The position numbers and the translations under genes were made by a program. The notes under the pieces were generated by a model. It had not been told where the DNA came from, ran no database searches, and saw only the letters and a list, made by a program, of their open reading frames with translations. Below, piece by piece: positions 7,701 through 15,382 of a DNA stretch of 40,561 nucleotides; positions within the stretch are counted from its first letter, which is position 1, and each line of letters starts with the position of its first letter. The stretch comes from Prevotella sp. (GTDB lineage: Bacteria > Bacteroidota > Bacteroidia > Bacteroidales > Bacteroidaceae), in assembly GCA_022511075.1 (NCBI GenBank), contig JAFLSE010000024.1, positions 1 through 40,561 on the forward strand, read 5' to 3'.

Positions 7701-10435
7701 CATGGAAGGCAGAAATAGACAATCCACCTAAAATGGCTGTTTTGCGTTATGATACATTCCGTAAAAACATTCTTACTCGAATGGGTGCACAAATGTTTAC
7801 CATACTATATTATCTTCCGATGGTAAGTTATAAAGTGGAGAAATTGGAAGATGATGTTATTTGTCTGATTAAGATACGGAATAACAAATGGCAACAATAT
7901 CTTGATGAATTAGAGGAAGACTGCTTCAAAATGATTAAGTTTATCGTTGAGAATGTGGGAGAATTCAATTGGGCTAAAGCTATTATTGATCTTGGTTGGG
8001 CAAAAAAAGGATATAGATATTTTGAAGATTTGCTTTCCGTGTTGTATCATCTTTCTTATGTGGACCATACACCGTTAATAAAGAGTGGTATCGAGGTTTG
8101 TGCTACAGAGTTGACTGAATCTGCAATATCAGAAGGCTTGACTGAAGATTCCAATACATTCTCATTCCGCAAAGAGTTTGATGATAATGAGAGGATTAAA
8201 AAAGTGAGGCTTGCATGTATGAATATTTTCGCATATGTCAAGAAAGACAAACAAGGCGAGTATATACAACGCTACTTCCAATGCCGTGACTATGACGATT
8301 ATCTGAACCTTGCTGGTGAATTCGTTCCTGAAGGCTCTGATATCATGTCAGAATTGACTGAAGAAGCTCTTAAAACAGAAGAAGCTAAATTGGAAAAGAA
8401 TATTGAGCAAAAAAATATATACGAACAACCGCCAAGCAATAATGTAAATGTATTAGCAGGTCCGGGAGCAGGAAAAACACACGTTTTGACATTGCGGTGT
8501 GCCAGACTGATTTATAAGGAACATGTAGACCCGTCACATTTGCTCGTGTTGGCTTATAACCGTGCTGTGGTCGTAGAGCTTCGGAATCGCTTGAATAGTC
8601 TTTTCGCAAAATTAGGAATGAGTCGAATGGCGCATCAACTTAATGTGTATACATTCCATGCGTTAGCAAAGAAATGTTTGGGAAATAGACTTGACGCAAT
8701 ATCAACAGAGATGTGGGAATACGAATTTTATAAGTATTTGACCATACAGGAAAGAGATTTTAGAAGTCATTTCCCGAACATTGAGTATGTTTTGGTCGAT
8801 GAATTTCAGGATATAACCACTGTTCGTCTAAACTCTTTGCTTCACATTCATAAGATATTCCCAGATGCAAAGTTCTTCACTATTGGGGATATAAATCAAA
8901 GTATTTATGGTTTTGACCGGGTTCCAAAAGATCATTTTGGACGGAGGGTCGTCCTTCTACCAGAAGAATATGCAGAGAAACTGAATCCAAGACCATATTA
9001 TGACAAGTTGAATTCAGAAATAAATCCTGCTCAATTGTCAATGTTCACAAACTATAGATCATACCAAAAGATATTGGATAAAGCATCCGAATTTATTCAA
9101 GAAGGGGATATGCCTGTATCTGCCCCGTCTATTATGAAATATGAGCCACAGAAACCTTATGTTGAGGAGTTTGATAACACTAAGGATAAAGAACACGTTT
9201 GGTATAATGACATACATTCAATTATCAACTGGGCATTAGAACAGAATTTAGAAGCAGAAAAAATTATAGACAATGATGGCTTAAAAAAGATTCGGCACAT
9301 TGATACTATTGCCGTATTCTTTAGAACAAACAATGAGGTGTATCGTGGTTATTCAAAAGTTAAGGACTCCCTTCCGAAAGATGTAAGAATCAGGATTCAA
9401 GGTGAAAGTCTTGGAGAATTTTGGCGAGAAAGAGAAATCTATTATCTCATAGATACCCTAAACCGTTATGCTACCCAAAAGATAGATTTGCATAATAATA
9501 AGACTGCCAATGGAATAAAAGAATTCTTGAAAAAGAAAATGACCGACTCCCCTTCATGGGATGCTTATACATTAGATATTGCATACACATTGGTCTTGAA
9601 CTATATGGACTCTATTCGTTCTGACTATGTTTCGCACACATGGAAAGACTTAGCCGATTATATAATGGACATCGCAAGTCGAGATGACGCAGGTCAAGTG
9701 TACAAAATATATGATAACTATAAAACTCAACGTATTCTTCAAGAAACGCCGTTAACCATTGTGCTTACAACAATGCACAAAGTCAAAGGATTGGAGTTTG
9801 ATGTTGTCATAACTACACCATCTTTTGCAAATTTGCCTTTACGCCCACATCGAGAATATGAAGATGGAGAAGAACCTCTTATAGATGATTTGGCAGATAT
9901 GGACGAGGAACGCAGACTGATGTTTGTTGCATACACTCGCGCCAAAAAGCGTTTGTTAATCTATAAGGCTGATAGAGAACGTGCTTTGGCAAAAAGTATG
10001 ATTTACCTTGCTCCTGATTATTCTGCTCTTAGATATACAGAGCCCAAGCCAGGGCTGGATAAATACTATCTGTCATATACAGCGCAAGGTCATATATTTG
10101 AATCTGTTGATTCATACGTTTTAAATAACATAAAAAAAGATGACCCCGTAGAAATTAAAAAAGATCAATATGGAAAGTATATCATTGTTCATAACGGACG
10201 TTATATAGGCCGTCTGTCAAGCAACAGCACAATAAAACATAGAGCGGAAGAAGATGGGATAGAATTTTTAAACGGTTTTTTCGTTAGTAATATTTTTGTT
10301 TGGACTTATAAAGACACTATTGCTTCCGATCAAGCAAATGGCACAGATTTTGTTTCAAAATGGTCGCCAGAAGCCAAGAAACAAGGTTATATTAACATCG
10401 TACAAATAGCAGGGTTTGGAATACCTAATCCTTAA
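1787..10435 (+). CDS. Giant multidomain protein: cold-shock domain, DEDDh exonuclease, RecQ helicase, UvrD helicase
   Basis: This 2882-residue protein holds four recognisable parts. Residues 1-60 resemble a small IF2-N-like helical domain (weak). Residues ~146-222 form a cold-shock OB fold (IVKFFDSFKDWGFF). A DEDDh 3'-5' exonuclease follows: D699/E701 in FDLESDG, GHN at 742-744 with D749, and HNAEAD with H789/D794. The RecQ-type helicase has Walker A MPTGEGKS at 1386-1393, DEAH at 1496-1499 and QEVGRAGRD at 1705-1713. The UvrD-type SF1 helicase has GPGAGKT at 2225-2231, DEFQD at 2338-2342, TMHKVKGLEF from 2662 and VAYTR at 2714-2718. Between exonuclease and RecQ lies ~550 residues of unknown fold. 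All catalytic motifs look intact. The gene is AT-rich and is followed after 13 nt by a second helicase gene. Whole-length homologues are not known to me; a DNA-defence or repair role is inferred. Confidence 0.88.
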   Translation: MTLNKITISDIIAEKGGTVDELCSYAQDKGINIPSDPNYVLSPSELTCIAPTLAWNLKHGKMVVNKTEDLDGILKEKTELVLQEVHHPENEKKQLIPNVNVLGKIDLSDITFSPSPHHKTSNKNKKRRLESDNENDTERIKGNPQRFIGIVKFFDSFKDWGFFVTNGKGIRKKLEEGKLVSIYIRGKEWKSSSVPRENEWVIFTPHSNQKGWSAVNAERLEYNRENLLVAMKYRARYSRINGTDDKGERYDANVLCHIIRKMTMEQGIGITRYRSSNLTFDADKFSDVIDCFCEYVSQKSEHKHDVIIQEFLEDSELNKLLFKIFTEGEYSTEDGTKRSICALFQTLLVNNIFETGKLAELSVFPATFDYAPYNDKLTSILVKEAQDSAALVEKWLGEHDVMSILIPDNADTQTIPLRLILKKLSGNASWIDDLTVNWNLIRDFIKENPTLAYQYCKCIYTGKSAEFVNNYTVVDLLEDETITKWCDDLMNETEVPLEFVRLLMENKATGSLNLWSKYINKGYDITPSYAIIRKELNNELTRKNVEVVHPFLNICSEKGISVLDIVGNVEDLSEEIKIELFYLTENIDFYNAVVEKSIIIEHVNNSGTLEIKKFLKFCSKNLSNEELLSTIDALSYDNVISAIKRMASDDGIQLVKCLPEDRAIRIVTDKEIRGSKLFTIYIGEKWETVKGEMPYCVFDLESDGNNIKEFAFYAEDNMRVYIGEDQINSLFRKLRKAPIIVGHNIKLWDLPILRQKGLELPDDIFVWDTLEIEILLNPCRYAYSLHTKHNAEADTKLTNELFWNQLYRLSTDIKLVEQLRQVLPANIDKIIDYLQVDYYSEYFKSAANLDRQFFQELRPLDDDLVQKLEDIATIPDTENTLLVAPSNLWARLAQYIPLSFPGTKEENSYRSIDIHSLKEKPFDNIIKQSILERFCLISRTPILENLAQYLRVTNNESEKISFTEDDLQAHLYRFKSHIDCIDVSSFEDPQILSREYKHIYIIGTELEDRVHKCKVCDNKTFADLIACGSKLPFTMASTNYAPIKGDEIKRLGITMPNLAANIWAERERNGEFAFYLNYQYQAYRKRFLSHYNVKPQTVKWKFNGDDIGHINLTQVSRNRTADMVMRVNSSTTQRSKYWLFQIALLSRIHQANPALPVVYVINDKKEIDEITKYATSQGFFIPSNGSGFRKLEYIGSHNNGMVIISKQEFIDSVGSYRTDKPFCYVWDNMDIDRYMLMWDKLPFDDDLEEDADDERDDKIHHTTPRQCIYAAWPIYEHYCSMVMANSKDTQFYIIDPHFDDYEDIANSCHAQSFKVDLWENTIDYNNALKDSSQFFNDRRSNEEEIDTVSALELIRKHFIGDNQWKPTQKEVIPYMWEKKGDCIVSMPTGEGKSVCFQGSALCRAAITKKLSLVITPLRALMQDQVEDLQKKGFVTNVDYLSGDRQRPEVENIYRKLRSGEIALLYITPERFRVRSFMNVLYQRMEMDGGLEYVIFDEAHCISQWGQEFRPDYRNAVLKCIKFRKEFHFDFMFALFSATVTTQVESDFRSFLPDIHRLGQTAEDYNPIRQHIQISFTLTEHKDDARIEEIAHFIEEKQIDFSVSCMIIFCRTHRQCEETTDALLELASIASPDSILYKCIDKIGFYHAGLDADLRNDVYEQFKRKDGVDPLYILCATKAFGMGMDIPNVHYVIHYSPPSVLEDYLQEVGRAGRDEKIFRSAFKGEEKIPALCLTSNEDFRKLKELLVKSQMSWSNLTDAKKKIVEYIKRFQTLEKTKTSPVVVPFDIWVKNAEDFNDTTASRLAFHWLEKIKHIKQGYLAQANLDITINENSRKPSPLKKNPVYLYLENNTNVNGKCSLVSVNDMRNDLRMSIPKIMNQVILCMDSGLLELNETMKCKLIPRRYCEAIYMSKHNTNLFALHIVFEGLRNLLSDCKENTVRSIGQEEREHIFKHLMDNVVYDKLVKENKIDYMPWKAEIDNPPKMAVLRYDTFRKNILTRMGAQMFTILYYLPMVSYKVEKLEDDVICLIKIRNNKWQQYLDELEEDCFKMIKFIVENVGEFNWAKAIIDLGWAKKGYRYFEDLLSVLYHLSYVDHTPLIKSGIEVCATELTESAISEGLTEDSNTFSFRKEFDDNERIKKVRLACMNIFAYVKKDKQGEYIQRYFQCRDYDDYLNLAGEFVPEGSDIMSELTEEALKTEEAKLEKNIEQKNIYEQPPSNNVNVLAGPGAGKTHVLTLRCARLIYKEHVDPSHLLVLAYNRAVVVELRNRLNSLFAKLGMSRMAHQLNVYTFHALAKKCLGNRLDAISTEMWEYEFYKYLTIQERDFRSHFPNIEYVLVDEFQDITTVRLNSLLHIHKIFPDAKFFTIGDINQSIYGFDRVPKDHFGRRVVLLPEEYAEKLNPRPYYDKLNSEINPAQLSMFTNYRSYQKILDKASEFIQEGDMPVSAPSIMKYEPQKPYVEEFDNTKDKEHVWYNDIHSIINWALEQNLEAEKIIDNDGLKKIRHIDTIAVFFRTNNEVYRGYSKVKDSLPKDVRIRIQGESLGEFWREREIYYLIDTLNRYATQKIDLHNNKTANGIKEFLKKKMTDSPSWDAYTLDIAYTLVLNYMDSIRSDYVSHTWKDLADYIMDIASRDDAGQVYKIYDNYKTQRILQETPLTIVLTTMHKVKGLEFDVVITTPSFANLPLRPHREYEDGEEPLIDDLADMDEERRLMFVAYTRAKKRLLIYKADRERALAKSMIYLAPDYSALRYTEPKPGLDKYYLSYTAQGHIFESVDSYVLNNIKKDDPVEIKKDQYGKYIIVHNGRYIGRLSSNSTIKHRAEEDGIEFLNGFFVSNIFVWTYKDTIASDQANGTDFVSKWSPEAKKQGYINIVQIAGFGIPNP

Positions 10436-10448
10436 ACAATAATTAATC

Positions 10449-12314
10449 ATGGAACATACAAAAGAAAACTTACAACATGTGTATAATCTTGCCGTTGAAG
10501 CATTCAACAACAAAGATTACCCAACATTTTTCCGTAATATACGCCCTGGGATAGAATTGTTATCCCAATATCTCATATTTGACTTTTTAGATAATGAAGA
10601 ACAGGCATTAGACCTAATCAATGGCGATGCTTCTATAACCAGAAATAGAGGGGACAATTCATATTCTTATTCGACATATCCTGCAGATTTTAAGCCGAAA
10701 GGAAGAGTCTTCTCCGAATTATTCCCCAAAGTTTACTTTTGTATGCACCCTGATGTTGCAACATCAAAAGTGGACGAACAAAAGAAACGTATAAAAAGAG
10801 GATTGGATAGTTGTAGTGCTGAAATGTGTAGGTACTATAGTATTGCAAGTGAAATAGGATCCCATGCAGGAAGGACTGTTTTAAATGAAGAAATTCAGGC
10901 ACGCAGTTGTGCTTCATTTATTATGGGATTATTAGATTATTTAAGAAGTAACCGAATTGTTAGTGCCCTTGCGATGGCATTTTTTGAAAAACTTGATGCG
11001 TTTGTTTTTGGAGACTCGGAAAGTCAGACTGAATACCAAAATCAAATAGAAACTTTAATAAAAGAATCAGAAGAAAAAGCAGCAGCCTTATTAATGGCTC
11101 AGAAAATGCAACTTGAAGCAGAGCAGAGCAAGTTGCTTTTGGAACAACAGACAGTGGAAATCGAAAAACGAAATAAGGAACTTGAACAGCAGATAAAGCA
11201 ACTTCAAGATACTATAAATAGCCAAACTTTAATCGTGGATTCACATAAAAAAGAAACCGATGAAATTCCTAATACTCATACATTCAGGACAATCCTTCAA
11301 AGAACAAACGACTGGGATGTTACGGAAGATTCTATGGATGATGACCAACTCGACTTAATTGAATATACGGATAATAAATCTATGCTTGTAGCTGGTTGTG
11401 CTGGTAGTGGGAAATCTATTATTGCCATGCATAAGGCAGAACAACTACATAAAAAAGGAAAAGATGTAATACTTATTGCCTATACAAAATCACTTAGCCG
11501 ATTCATGAAAAACGGAAAGTCAGACTCTTCTTTTAGATTTTTTCATCACCACTATTGGAAGTATAAGTTGAATATGTTGAAGGCTGATTATATTATTGTT
11601 GATGAGATTCAAGATTTTACTAAAGAGGAAATACAAGAGTTTATTGATGCCGCACGCATGCATTTCCTTTTCTTTGGGGACACTGCCCAATCCATATATA
11701 GACAATATGGTAAACAAACAATGACTATAGCACAAATTGCAAATATGACAGGGTTGAACACATTGCAACTTTACAACAACTATCGTTTACCACGTCCAAT
11801 TGCCAAAATTACTCAAGGTTATGTAGGTGTTGATGTGCAGGAGTATAAAGAGAAGGTATATCAGAATAAAGAAACAGAGATACCTCATTTTGTACACTTT
11901 ACTTCCGAAGAAAAGCAGATTGAAGCACTTCTGAAATTAGTAACAGACAACGAAGGAAAAAATATAGGTATCCTATTGCCAAACAACTCTGAAGTCATTA
12001 GAATAAGCCAAGAGTTCCAAAACAACAATGTTAATTGTGAATTTAAATATAATAAGGGAGAAAACGATTATGATTATATAGATAATTTGGACTTTAATAC
12101 AACAATTCCCAAAATCATGACATATCATAGTGCCAAGGGGCTACAATTTGATATGGTAATATTGCCAATGTATAATGGGGCGAATGATGATGAATCGAGG
12201 AAAGCCCTGTATGTAGCAATGACTCGCACAATGCATACGCTTTATGTATTGTATTCGACTCCGACATTACTGCCACCATTAAATGTTCCGTCACATCTAT
12301 ATCAAAAAGATTAG
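10449..12314 (+). CDS. SF1 (UvrD-like) helicase with DUF4145/HEPN-like N-terminus and coiled coil
   Basis: A 621-residue protein. Residues 1-~165 are helical, with FFRNIRPGIELLSQYL and IASEIGSHAG stretches that recall DUF4145/HEPN-type domains (tentative). Residues ~200-265 are a long Glu/Lys/Gln coiled coil. The rest is an SF1 helicase core: Walker A AGCAGSGKS (315-323), Walker B DEIQDF (385-390), GDTAQSIYRQYG, NNYRLP, a SAKGLQFD motif and YVAMTR (588-593). The core is compact compared with full UvrD and resembles the ATP-dependent helicase part of DUF2075-like proteins. The gene starts 13 nt after the giant helicase gene, so it is almost surely in its operon. The coiled coil suggests it forms a dimer or binds the giant protein. 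No transcript terminator is obvious after it. Confidence 0.82.
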   Translation: MEHTKENLQHVYNLAVEAFNNKDYPTFFRNIRPGIELLSQYLIFDFLDNEEQALDLINGDASITRNRGDNSYSYSTYPADFKPKGRVFSELFPKVYFCMHPDVATSKVDEQKKRIKRGLDSCSAEMCRYYSIASEIGSHAGRTVLNEEIQARSCASFIMGLLDYLRSNRIVSALAMAFFEKLDAFVFGDSESQTEYQNQIETLIKESEEKAAALLMAQKMQLEAEQSKLLLEQQTVEIEKRNKELEQQIKQLQDTINSQTLIVDSHKKETDEIPNTHTFRTILQRTNDWDVTEDSMDDDQLDLIEYTDNKSMLVAGCAGSGKSIIAMHKAEQLHKKGKDVILIAYTKSLSRFMKNGKSDSSFRFFHHHYWKYKLNMLKADYIIVDEIQDFTKEEIQEFIDAARMHFLFFGDTAQSIYRQYGKQTMTIAQIANMTGLNTLQLYNNYRLPRPIAKITQGYVGVDVQEYKEKVYQNKETEIPHFVHFTSEEKQIEALLKLVTDNEGKNIGILLPNNSEVIRISQEFQNNNVNCEFKYNKGENDYDYIDNLDFNTTIPKIMTYHSAKGLQFDMVILPMYNGANDDESRKALYVAMTRTMHTLYVLYSTPTLLPPLNVPSHLYQKD

Positions 12315-12440
12315 TAATAAACAAGATATGCCAACGAAGCAAATAACATCAACAACTATTTAATAATTATTTATATGAGAAAATAAAAGAGCCAGAAGGA
12401 TGTATTGTGTGAACGGAAAAACAAATTGTGTGATTGAGAT

Positions 12441-12794
12441 ATGAAAGAAATAAACGAAAAAATTCTTGTAAAGAATAAACTTACCCATGCAGTACAAGTT
12501 ATAAAGGATGCCATTTTGTAAAGTCCGCAGAACGCATTGGGTGCTGTAAATCATGAATTATTGGCTCTGTATTATGGCATTGGGAGATATGTTCCAACCA
12601 ATATCCAAACAAAGAACTGTGGTACTGGAGCTATTGAACGCATCAGCGAACAGTTGCAGCAAGAACTGTCAGGACTGAGAGGTTATAGTGCCCACAATCT
12701 GAAAAATATGCGAACTTTCTTCGAGGAATGGCAAGTATTCTTTAAATCGGCAGCCGTGGCTGCCGATTTAGCACCAAGCGACAAAGATTGATCG
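12441..12794 (+). pseudogene. Broken DUF1016 (YhcG-type PD-(D/E)XK nuclease family) N-terminal fragment
   Basis: The frame opens at ATG 12441 (MKEINEKILVKNKLTHAVQV), meets an in-frame TAA at 12519-12521, then continues in the same frame with ALGAVNHELLALYYGIGRY, GTGAIERISEQLQQELSGLRGYSAHNLKNMRTFFEEWQ and ends at a TGA at 12792-12794. This is the DUF1016 N-terminal domain, but the C-terminal PD-(D/E)XK nuclease half is absent and what follows is not coding. Intact family members are ~330-360 residues. Both the nonsense codon and the missing half argue for a dead gene. A shorter product from an internal TTG (12537) would still lack the nuclease. Confidence 0.8.
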
Positions 12795-13148
12795 GTAATA
12801 TGTTGTCAGCAATGAAGAAGAATGGCATAATTCGACTAAGTGAGAAAAGAAATGGATTTTAGTCGAACTTCAAGCTTGTATCATTGCGAAAAGCCCATAA
12901 AAAGAGAAAAAGTATGAAACCATGCAAATTAAAATTTAGTCGAACTTTAGTTGAAGTATAAGAGTCTTAAGTCTCAAAGACATAACATCAGTTTTAGCAT
13001 ATTTTGTAACCACCTGATTATCAATACTTGCGCCTCCTATATAGTACCTATTATAGTACCTATATAGGAGGCATTTGTTTTGGATTGTTTGTACCTTTGC
13101 AGCAACGCATACGGAAAGAAAGTACGAACAAGACAAAACGAAAGGATT
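12795..13148. other. Gene-free junction with short repeats between defence region and replication module
   Basis: No coding frame is credible here. The motif TTTAGTCGAACTT occurs at 12858-12870 and 12935-12947 in direct orientation and as TTCGACTAAG at 12831-12840 inverted, resembling worn transposon ends or protein-binding sites. Base composition changes across this stretch, from AT-rich on the left to GC-richer on the right, fitting an insertion boundary. Confidence 0.5.
13032..13099 (+). promoter_or_regulatory. Long palindrome plus -7 box before the RepA-like gene
   Basis: Perfect 12-bp inverted arms GCCTCCTATATA (13032-13043) and TATATAGGAGGC (13061-13072) enclose two direct copies of TAGTACCTA. 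Twenty bases on, TACCTTTG (13092-13099) fits the Bacteroidota -7 box. The placement suggests an operator, or a recombination or replication site, controlling the module that follows. Confidence 0.6.
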
Positions 13149-14291
13149 ATGGAAAACAAACTGATGAACAAACTGGAAGCCGAACTGGCACACGCCGGCG
13201 AGGCAACACTCGTCAGCCCGATGATGCTGATGCTCGAACAACTGCGGATAACACCCGACAGGCAACTGCGAGAGGTGGAGTTTCTTTTTACACTCAAGGG
13301 CAAGCCGTGCTTCCCACGGCGCGAACTGGTGGCGGTGACGGGTAAGGCAAAGAGCGGAAAGACCTTTGTAACGTCGATGCTCATGGCGTGTTGCATGATG
13401 CATGGCGTGCTGTCGTTCAAGAGGGATGGCGAAAAGCCGCTGCGGATGCTGTGGTACGACACGGAGCAGAGCGACGAGTCGACGCAGGACATTCTGCGCA
13501 ACCGCATTGTGCCTATGGTGGGCGAAGGAGGCGAGCAGATGGTAAGCGAGATGGCTGATGTGTTCAACGTGAGGTGCGTGGAATGGAAAGACCGCCGCGA
13601 CCTGCTCACAGAGGCTGTCGTGCGCTGTAAGCCCGACCTCGTGGTGGTTGACGGCATACGCGACCTTGTGAGCGACATCAACGACGGTGTGCTGGCGCAG
13701 GAGGTGATGGAGGAGCTGATGCACCTTGCCACGGAGCACAACTGCTGCATAGTGTGCGTGCTGCACCAGAACAAGAGCGGCGAGGACCGTAACCTGCGCG
13801 GTTGGATAGGCACGGAGCTGATGAACAAGGCGTTCGAGGTGTACTCATGTGAGAAGCTGATGCCGCAGAGGATATTCAAGTTAGAGCAGACGCTGACGAG
13901 AAAGCACGACATAGAGCAGCCGATGTACTTCGAGGTGGGCGACGACGGACTGCCGGTAAAGGCGAGTGCGCCGATGAGGGAGGCTGGCGATGAGTACGGC
14001 AACGAGAGTAGAGATAACGGTGAGTCGCTGCCAAAACTTAACGGCAGGTATATCGTGCACGACAAAAATTCAGCAGGATATTGGAGATTTGACATTATGC
14101 GGCTGTTCCATGATGCAATGATGGGTGCAGAGGAGATAGGCGGCAAGGAGTTGCGGCAAAGGGTTATGCAGCTGTCGGGAATAGTCAATCCCTTTTCTTA
14201 CAACAAGGCGCTTACCGATGCGCTGGAGCAGAAAGTCATAGAGCGGCACGAACGCGACGGACATACCGTCTATTGCCCAGCCCCCTTCTGA
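13149..14291 (+). CDS. RepA-like RecA-fold ATPase (AAA_25 type) of a mobile element
   Basis: A 380-residue protein from the ATG at 13149, preceded by AAAGGA; a longer frame upstream would start inside the promoter and is rejected. Walker A GKAKSGKT is at 65-72, and a hydrophobic Walker B strand ends at D168 (LVVVDGIRDL). CVLHQNKSG after it matches the sensor stretch of hexameric RepA/KaiC-like ATPases. Such proteins act as replicative helicases or loaders in plasmids, phages and integrative mobilisable elements. The region after residue ~300 resembles a winged-helix domain (RVMQLSGIVNPFSYNKALTDALEQKVI). It is followed by a TOPRIM-type gene, consistent with a replication pair. No relaxase or integrase is seen in this window. 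Confidence 0.75.
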   Translation: MENKLMNKLEAELAHAGEATLVSPMMLMLEQLRITPDRQLREVEFLFTLKGKPCFPRRELVAVTGKAKSGKTFVTSMLMACCMMHGVLSFKRDGEKPLRMLWYDTEQSDESTQDILRNRIVPMVGEGGEQMVSEMADVFNVRCVEWKDRRDLLTEAVVRCKPDLVVVDGIRDLVSDINDGVLAQEVMEELMHLATEHNCCIVCVLHQNKSGEDRNLRGWIGTELMNKAFEVYSCEKLMPQRIFKLEQTLTRKHDIEQPMYFEVGDDGLPVKASAPMREAGDEYGNESRDNGESLPKLNGRYIVHDKNSAGYWRFDIMRLFHDAMMGAEEIGGKELRQRVMQLSGIVNPFSYNKALTDALEQKVIERHERDGHTVYCPAPF

Positions 14292-14300
14292 AGCCTCTAT

Positions 14301-14347
14301 CCCCTCTATGTCTATCCCCCTATAAAGGGGGAATATAGACAGAGGGG
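14301..14347 (+). terminator. Strong stem-loop between RepA-like and TOPRIM genes
   Basis: Nested inverted repeats: CCCCTC (14301-14306) with GAGGGG (14342-14347), TGTCTAT (14309-14315) with ATAGACA (14335-14341), and CCCCC (14316-14320) with GGGGG (14327-14331). There is no T-run after it, so it may act as an attenuator or mRNA-stabilising hairpin rather than a full terminator. Confidence 0.5.
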
Positions 14348-14446
14348 TGAGGTTTCAGTCGCCCCCAAGACAATGGGTGTTATGGAGCGAATGGGATTAA
14401 TGGGAATCATGAGGAAAAAACTGACTATAACAGCTACATCACGGCA

Positions 14447-15196
14447 ATGAAGACAACCGAAATTTTTGCAAACACATTCAAGGCTATGCGCAGCCAACTG
14501 CACTGCGGCAACGACCGCGACAATCGTCCTATGTGGCAGCGCAGACTGTCATGCAACTCCGACTTCTGCAAGGCTCTTGTGCTGTGCGGCTACATGACGG
14601 AGCAGCAGATGCAGCACGTAGCGGCGGACTACCGACTGGGTATTGCACGCAACGGAGGGGTAATCTTCTGGCAGATTGACGAGCGCGATATTCTGCGCGA
14701 CGGCAAGATAATGCACTACCGCAGCGACTGCCACCGCGACCACCAGCGCAAGCCCTCGTGGGTGAGCTACCGGCTGCGCAGCGCAGGAATGCTGCCCCGT
14801 GATTTCCGCCCCGAGCACTGCCTGTTCGGTCTGCACCTGATTGCAGACGGCAACAAGGCTGACGCCACGGTGTGCGTGGTGGAGAGCGAGAAGACCGCCG
14901 TGATAATGTCGGCTCTCAAGCCCTCGTGCCTTTGGCTCGCAACGGGCGGCAAGACTGAGCTTAACGTGGCTAAGCTGCGTCCGCTCAGAGGCAGACGAGT
15001 GATGCTCTTTCCCGACACCGACGAGAGCGGCGACACCTACCGCCAGTGGTACGACGTGGCAGAGGCTGCCGCCGACGTGCTGGGTCAGAGCATCACCGTG
15101 AGCACCCTGCTCGAACAGCACGCCACACCAGAGCAGAAGGCGGCAAAGATTGACATCGCCGATTTGTTTAACAATAAAAAACACCAAAGCAAATGA
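14447..15196 (+). CDS. DUF6371-like TOPRIM protein, possible primase
   Basis: A 249-residue protein whose second half has TOPRIM features: VVESEKTAVIMSAL (around residues 145-158) with the catalytic Glu, then VMLFPDTDESGD (~185-196) with the DxD pair. The N-terminal half contains conserved-looking YRLGIARNGGVIFWQID and short HYRSDCHRD motifs, as in DUF6371 proteins of Bacteroidota elements, where TOPRIM supports primer synthesis. It lies 155 nt after the RepA-like ATPase and overlaps the next small gene by 4 nt, so it belongs to the same operon. The N-terminal zinc finger of classic DnaG primases is not evident. The primase role is inferred. Confidence 0.68.
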   Translation: MKTTEIFANTFKAMRSQLHCGNDRDNRPMWQRRLSCNSDFCKALVLCGYMTEQQMQHVAADYRLGIARNGGVIFWQIDERDILRDGKIMHYRSDCHRDHQRKPSWVSYRLRSAGMLPRDFRPEHCLFGLHLIADGNKADATVCVVESEKTAVIMSALKPSCLWLATGGKTELNVAKLRPLRGRRVMLFPDTDESGDTYRQWYDVAEAAADVLGQSITVSTLLEQHATPEQKAAKIDIADLFNNKKHQSK

Positions 15197-15375
15197 AATC
15201 ATACACCAAAAAGGAACTCGCACTGCGTGCCGACGTTTCCCCACGCACCTTCGCAAGATGGCTCGCCCAGCACCGCGAGAAGCTCGCAGAACTCGGAGTG
15301 TCGGCAAAGGACAAGATTATTCCCCCGAAGGCAGTGAAATACATCGCCGACGCATACGGCATAGACGTTGACTGA
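15193..15375 (+). CDS. Small helix-turn-helix protein (DUF4248-like)
   Basis: A 60-residue protein starting in the ATGA overlap with the TOPRIM gene. The pattern KSYTKKELALRADVSPRTF then WLAQHREKL fits a MerR/excisionase-type or DUF4248-type DNA-binding helix-turn-helix. In Bacteroidota, small proteins of this kind often precede HU-like genes, as here. It may act as a repressor or directionality factor for the element. Compared with the better DUF4248 match at 40264-40503, it lacks the YFP and WIRRC segments, so the family call is loose. Confidence 0.6.
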   Translation: MKSYTKKELALRADVSPRTFARWLAQHREKLAELGVSAKDKIIPPKAVKYIADAYGIDVD

Positions 15376-15382
15376 AAAACGA

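Noticed and set aside
13080..13148. 23-codon extension of the RepA-like protein from TTG 13080
   Set aside because: It would begin upstream of the -7 box at 13092, so it would not be transcribed from that promoter; ATG 13149 has a good ribosome site.
12936..14188. Leftward frames of 276 and 383 codons across the RepA-like gene
   Set aside because: They overlap a gene with clear Walker motifs and have no recognisable domains.
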